From Gadus chalcogrammus (taxonomy: Eukaryota > Chordata > Actinopteri > Gadiformes > Gadidae), in contig NC_079414.1 in NCBI RefSeq assembly GCF_026213295.1, positions 9,587,984 through 9,651,983 on the forward strand: a stretch of 64,000 nucleotides of DNA. Reading direction: 5' to 3'. This document shows, piece after piece, positions 1 to 64,000 of this stretch. The position numbers and the translations under genes were made by a program. The number at the start of each line of letters is the position of its first letter. The stretch's first letter is position 1. The notes below the pieces were generated by a model, which saw nothing but the letters and a program-made list of their open reading frames with translations, was not told the DNA's origin and made no database searches.

Positions 1-32
1 AAAAAACATAGGTTCGAACTATATTAAAATAT

Positions 33-493
33 TAGAGCTGTCAAGCGATTAAAATATTTAATCGTGATTAATCGCATTAATGCCATAGTTAACTCAGGAT
101 TAATCGCAAATTATTTTTCTATGCTAAATATCCCTTGATTTTTTTTGTCCCATAATTCTTCTCATTTTAATTCTCTTATCAACATGGTGAAGTGCATCGG
201 CTTGCCTTGTGCAAATGATTTTTTTATTGATAACAACATTGGCATATACTGATCAAAACAGGACGATACAAAAAAAGAGCCTAGAGTGCAATTAAACGAC
301 TGCTTTGAACAAATGTCATTTGAACATAGCAGTCAGGCTACTGCTTCTTTGTTTTGAGCCAAAGAAAAAAAAAAAAAAGTTTTTTTTTTTTTTTTAAATA
401 CAATAATTGCATTAATCGCGCGATAAATTTTTTAACGCCGTTACATTTGGTTTGCGTTAACGCCGTTAATAACGTGTTTAACCGAAAGCTCTA
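33..493. mobile_element. hAT-type MITE, copy 1, with perfect 8-bp TSD
   Basis: A 461-bp AT-rich element with short terminal inverted repeats (TAGAGCTGTCA at the left, AGCTCTA at the right) is flanked on both sides by TAAAATAT (25-32 and 494-501), an exact 8-bp target-site duplication typical of hAT transposons. A homologous copy in the opposite orientation lies at 14677-15129. No transposase is encoded. It sits in the XPO1 intron upstream of the first visible exon. Confidence 0.85.
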
Positions 494-518
494 TAAAATA
501 TCTATTTTTGCGGATTTG

Positions 519-1354
519 TAGGGATGGGCATGATTAACCGCCGATCGACTAATTGATCATTAAGAATTTCGTCTGACGTAAATTTGTCATCAATAAAAAT
601 AAAGCAAATAAATTTACCAAAAAACCACTACAATTACCATCCGTAGTGTTTTTCAGCAGAGAAATAGTCTGCCAAAGACGTTGAATTTGCTTAGCACCCG
701 GACACGCTGGGGTTGATGAATTACCGGACTACTTCCGGAGCGATAGGAAAGACAAAAAAAAGACTGAATCAGGCAAAAGAAATACACTTTCCTTCACAAC
801 GGTCCAGTTCGGTGTGCTTAAAAGTACCATCGGACCAATTGAGAACTGCTGCAACTGCTGATACCATCTCTCTTAGTTAAAAAGTAGCAGCACCCACCCC
901 AAACCAATCGGAATAAGTGTATACATGTCGATTATAGTGGATTACACCACCTCTTCTATTCCGCATGGAATTCTATTCCGATTTACATGGACAATTCTGA
1001 TCCGATTAGATTTATAATCGGAATAGATCGATTCCTATCATGCAATCCGAATGTACTGTATATATGGCATTTACAAAAGTGGTAAGCGTACGTCCGTAGG
1101 TCTCGTGCATTCTTGTGTATTCCGATTGAGGCGTATATATCTTAATTTTCTATTCTGATTGAGCTGTTTTTCCACTTCTAATCGGACCAAGTGTCCATGT
1201 AAACACAGGAGAATTAACAATCAATTTTCATTGCATTTTGAATATAGCATATAAATAGTTAATTTTAATATAAAAATATTAATGATTAATCAAAAATTGA
1301 TCGTTAATTCTCCCGACGATCGACTTAGACAATTTAATCGACTGCTCCTCCCTA
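519..1354. mobile_element. Possible hAT-like non-autonomous element, diverged
   Basis: Begins TAGGGATGGGCATGATT, the same terminal motif as the element at 13695, and ends CTCCTCCCTA. Subterminal GATCGACT-type sequence recurs inverted near 1318. A further inverted repeat of the ATCGGAATA type lies inside (about 905-1215), suggesting a nested element. No target-site duplication is evident. Confidence 0.45.
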
Positions 1355-1690
1355 GCGCATTGTCCATAAGGGGTAAACCAAATCAACGAGAGACATAACT
1401 ACTTGTATAGGTAGATTTCAACATTAACTTTAAATTATGTACATATATATATTACAAAATAAACAAAATATCCGCTACCTTAAATCTAAAGAGTGAGAAC
1501 TGAGATCGACTGAGATCCATAAAAAATCTATCAAATATTTATAGGCTATAAATTGTCACATTGTGTAGTGTAATTCTTTTTGATAAAATAATTGATTTCC
1601 TGACAGAGAGGTCCAAGATGGGTCCAAACGAGCAATATGTTTGCTTATGAGGTTCTGGTCGTTGAAAAGCTGGCCTGAATGGGATTGTAA

Positions 1691-2081
1691 GGGTGCACTC
1701 ACACTAGGCCATCTGCATGGACCATAATAAAGTCTGCCACCAGTCAGAGGTTTAACAACAATGGACAACAACACAGAGAACACACCAACAGCTGAACCGC
1801 TTGACACGATGTTTACCGTTTAATGGGAAAGAAGGCTCGTCGCCTTCATTATGTCTGTGACCTTCGCATGGACTATACGTCATCCAGCTCAGGTTGCGTA
1901 GCCGTGCGTGTGCGCGTGTCGGCTCATTAGCATCTGTACCGTAGCGGCCCGTACCGTAGCAGCACACCTCTCCCAAGTGGCCAAATTGGCCTGGCCAGAC
2001 TGGCCACACTCACACTGGCAGATTTGAGCATGGTTAGGTGTGAAAACGGCCACGGCCAGATGGCCTAGTGTGAGTGCACCC
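1691..2081. mobile_element. PIF/Harbinger-type MITE with TAA duplication
   Basis: A 391-bp element with about 25-bp inverted termini starting GGGTGCACTCACACTAGGCC and ending with the reverse complement. It is flanked by TAA at 1688-1690 and TAA at 2082-2084, the 3-bp TWA target duplication characteristic of PIF/Harbinger. No coding capacity. Confidence 0.82.
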
Positions 2082-2084
2082 TAA

Positions 2085-2588
2085 GGTCACAAAGGTGCAG
2101 AGAAGTCAACTAAGTGAACAGGGGAACTTAAGTAACCTGACCTTCCACTGCTGTAGCTGCACAGACGGACAGGTGGGCGTCCTAGGTCAGCTGCTAGGCC
2201 AATATCTCTTGATTAGCAGATTACTTCCTTAAGGCTGTAATTTGCATTATGAATGATACATTTTTGTGTTAGGGCACTCGAAGTTTTCTATTAAAGATTT
2301 AAAATATGCTATAAAGGTAAAGGCCCAGCTAGGTTTTCTCTAGCTATGGAGATGATCAACAGGCCTAATGTACTACACAAGCATTCCTCTCCCCTTCCTT
2401 CTCTGGAACAGGGATTGCAAGCTTGTATTTTCAGTGAAGGAGAGAGGGATTTGATGCAGAAATATTTTGTTGACGGAAGTTGTGATGGTTATTTGATTTT
2501 GTTTGTAGTGACGGCTGGTCAATGTGTATAAATTGTATTTCTCTATGTCCGTCTCATTCCCTAACCTTATTTTAATGTTTTTCTTTAG
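2085..2588. other. XPO1 intron remainder, no feature seen
   Basis: About 500 bp of ordinary intron up to the TTTAG acceptor of the first visible exon. A 61-codon ORF at 2346 has no XPO1 similarity or domain. Confidence 0.6.
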
Positions 2589-16032
<13,444 letters not shown>

Positions 16033-16455
16033 GCGCTCCTTCTCTCCAACACATGAAGGAGGAGGAGAGAGGTGGACGAGACATTGGGGTGGAGGGAGAT
16101 GCAGGACTCTGCTCTCCTCCATAGCTAGTATTTCATTGAGATTTAGTTTGTTTTGTTGTTGGAACAAAGGTGATTGGATACCCGGGTGTGAGCTTGCGTG
16201 TGTGATTGAAGACGGGGAGCAGTTGCGCCCCCAAGCACTTGGTTGTTGGTCGACCAAACCCTTGCCATGATGTACCGGACTGTACCGAGAGACGCCAGAA
16301 GCCCTACTGCTACGCGCTCAGGTCCCATTTTATATACGAAGACTGCGTGTTTTGGTTTTGGTTTCATTTTTTTGTTCCCAATTCAAGCGATTGGTTTTGT
16401 TTATACGATTTGTTGACGTACGTGAAGTGGAACGAATAAAGATTATTTTGATCTC
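16033..16455 (+). other. XPO1: XPO1 3' UTR (minimum form)
   Basis: About 420 bp of non-coding sequence runs from the stop codon to the first good polyadenylation signal. Longer 3' ends are possible because another AATAAA occurs at 17091-17096. Confidence 0.7.
16435..16440 (+). terminator. Polyadenylation signal AATAAA for XPO1
   Basis: AATAAA lies 403 bp after the stop codon and is followed by T-rich sequence (GATTATTTTGATCTCTTG) suitable as a downstream element. Usage is inferred. Confidence 0.65.
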
Positions 16456-17959
16456 TTGTATTCACATCCCATCCGCCCTTCCCCCTACACAGTGCATAGT
16501 TCCTTTTTATTTTGTCAATATGTAATATATATATCTGTGGATCCAGTCCTGAGGCATTGAGGGCAGGCTGCGCTGCCCCCTGGTGGTCCCCTGTGCACTC
16601 GCTTGTGGATGTAATGCTGAGCGGTACGGATGACATCTTACTGCCTTTTTTTATTTTATTTTTTGTGCGTGTTGGTTATTCTTTTTTTCATCCTTTTGTG
16701 GGGGTTGAGATGGAGCTGGCAACCTGAACGCTCAGTCTGGACAGAAAGTGCGAAGGAAGGTTTTGTGCATACCATTCTGTTTGTAAAACTATCTTAGTAC
16801 TATGGGAACATAAAGTTGGCTATTTTTACAAAACTTGTCTGCTTGTGTGCTGCTTTTGAATCAAGTTCTTGTTTGAAGTGTGTCACCGATCATGCTGGCA
16901 AAATGTTGCTTTACAAATACATTGGGCAATGCATAGAACACATTCCTCTCGAAAGGTCTCTTAAGAAGCTGACCTATGTTTCCATTATCAGCACAATAAT
17001 TCCCACGTCTGCATTTTAATTGCTTGAGGGGGAAAATGTGTTTATGTTGGTATCTTGATTAGATTTTCTTAGGTTCAGGGGTTTATTCAAAATAAATTCT
17101 CGAATAAGTACATAGGGGATCTACTCCAGTCATCTATGAGCAAAGAGGTGTGGCAAATTATGGCATGTATGTCGTAATGTCTGTTCAACAGGTTTTTCTG
17201 TTATAAAGATCCATGATTACATAATGTAAACACAAAGGTAGACAAAGGAAATGTAAACCAAAACATTTAATCGAATTTTACAAGTTGGGTATTGATTCGT
17301 AGATAAGAATCGCTATTTTTTAAGTGAATCTACTTTTCTTATTGTGTGGCTACAACCCTGGATCAAACATTAAATTCAGTGTCAAACTATGTTCTTAACA
17401 ATAGATGACAATGCCTCGTATTATTGCGTTCAATTTCAAAAACAAGCCTATTTTTAAACCTTCAGTATACAAGCATTAAGTGTGGTGACTTAACTAGAAA
17501 TACAGCTAAACAATACGATCTGCAAGTAATAAGTTATAGAACAGGAAGGAATAAAGAGAGACGCTGCCCCGTGACTCCTGTGCAAGAAATTAACAATACA
17601 TTTTTTGGTGTGTTGATATTCGAACATTATATAATTTCATGTGAAATGCTGATAATGATTTCACAAAAGTTTAGGGTATTTCACGTTTTACAATATTTAT
17701 ATGTTTTCTTTTAAACACTAGATTGTCTGTGCATTTTTTTAAATTAATTTCTATAGTTCTTATTTCCTTGCCTATTTAAATTGAACGTGCAACAACAAAA
17801 TGCAATTCTTATATTTCATTATTGTATTGCCTTACTCATATTTCCGTGTTCAAAATTTTATTTTAATTTTTTTTGTTCATCTCGATATCGAGCCGAATCA
17901 ATTTTTCTGTATCAGAATCTGAACCAAAATCAGAATCAGAATTTAACTGAAAAAAAAAC
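16456..17959. other. XPO1-USP34 intergenic DNA, AT-rich, no gene seen
   Basis: Roughly 1.5 kb of AT-rich sequence. Short ORFs here have no recognisable domain. The alternative AATAAA at 17091 means the proximal part may belong to a longer XPO1 3' UTR. Confidence 0.6.
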
Positions 17960-18337
17960 CTCATGGACCTACCACCGCGATACTAGCGGAAAAAGCCGAA
18001 CGCTTCGGAGGAGACGGCGGTAAGTGCCGAGCGAAAGTCCCTTTTCCAACATGGTGGCCGTGTCTACCCTCCACTAAACGCTCAGATTGGAGACAACAAA
18101 CTCGACTCTATCTTCCAGTGTCGCTCAAATTTGGGATGTAAATCAATCCCGGTTTTTAACGTAACTCATACCCTTTGCCGACAGTTCTCCCTGGGTTTTT
18201 GGTTCATGCAACAGAGTTAACCTTAAACAATAATTATTTCCACTGGGCCCCAAAACAACCAGCTGCCAACCAATTGTGACAGTCAACAATTTCCAGAGCC
18301 ATGGTGTGACCAGGTGATCTGCCCTTCTTCATGAACA
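17960..18337 (+). promoter_or_regulatory. USP34: Probable USP34 promoter and 5' UTR
   Basis: The CG content rises locally just upstream of the USP34 start codon, in contrast to the AT-rich DNA before it. CAACATGGTGG at 18048 resembles the YY1-type ATGG element common near vertebrate housekeeping start sites. A GTAAGT at 18020 following GGAGACGGCG could be the donor of a non-coding first exon, with a possible acceptor CCGACAG near 18184. No TATA box stands out. The transcription start cannot be fixed from sequence alone. Confidence 0.4.
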
Positions 18338-63918
<45,581 letters not shown>

Positions 63919-64000
63919 GTCAGAGACCAACACACACTCACGGTGGACCCATACGGGTCAGTTTGTATGACGCCACATGTTACCCAATGAGCGACTGTCG

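Noticed and set aside
2346..2531. Possible upstream XPO1 coding exon
   Set aside because: The translation does not match XPO1 residues 1-76 and lacks suitable splice sites in frame.
18000..18200. Firm non-coding first exon of USP34 ending at 18019
   Set aside because: A good GTAAGT exists but the paired acceptor is uncertain; kept only as a possibility in the promoter entry.

Overview
The window is vertebrate nuclear DNA, most likely from a teleost fish. Genes are split into many short exons with GT-AG introns. The introns carry small hAT and PIF/Harbinger-type MITEs, tRNA-derived SINEs with a teleost-type tail, long (CA)n runs and very many minisatellites. That tandem-repeat load resembles cod-like (gadiform) genomes, but this is an inference and the sequence does not prove the order.

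Two genes lie head to tail on the + strand. From 2589 to 16032 there are 22 coding exons of XPO1 (exportin-1/CRM1). They give 989 residues matching human residues 77 to the C-terminus; the first ~76 codons lie upstream of the window. A polyadenylation signal is at 16435. From 18338 to 63918 there are 72 coding exons of USP34, a giant ubiquitin-specific protease. They run from the start codon through the whole catalytic domain and give 3,225 codons before the window ends; the last roughly 300 codons lie beyond it. I derived exon joins by hand from splice sites, phase and recalled family similarity. Every join keeps frame. XPO1 exports cargo bearing nuclear export signals; USP34 is a deubiquitinase. 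The same XPO1-USP34 order exists in human 2p15, so this is old synteny and not an operon.

Layout: 1-2588 XPO1 intron with three MITE-like elements; 2589-16032 XPO1; 16033-18337 3' UTR, intergenic DNA and probable USP34 promoter; 18338-33828 USP34 N-terminal region, with Gly-rich, acidic and His-rich low-complexity exons; 33980-45878 helical-repeat region; 46209-53841 USP catalytic domain; 54013-63918 C-terminal helical region.

The most striking signal is not a gene. Minisatellites start at, or contain, splice junctions again and again. In at least eight introns the repeat unit includes exon-edge sequence together with its 5' or 3' splice site, making ladders of decoy splice sites. In addition the 5' splice site of USP34 exon 24 sits inside a perfect 14-bp hairpin. 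No previously undescribed protein system is visible; the novelty is in this splice-site and repeat architecture.
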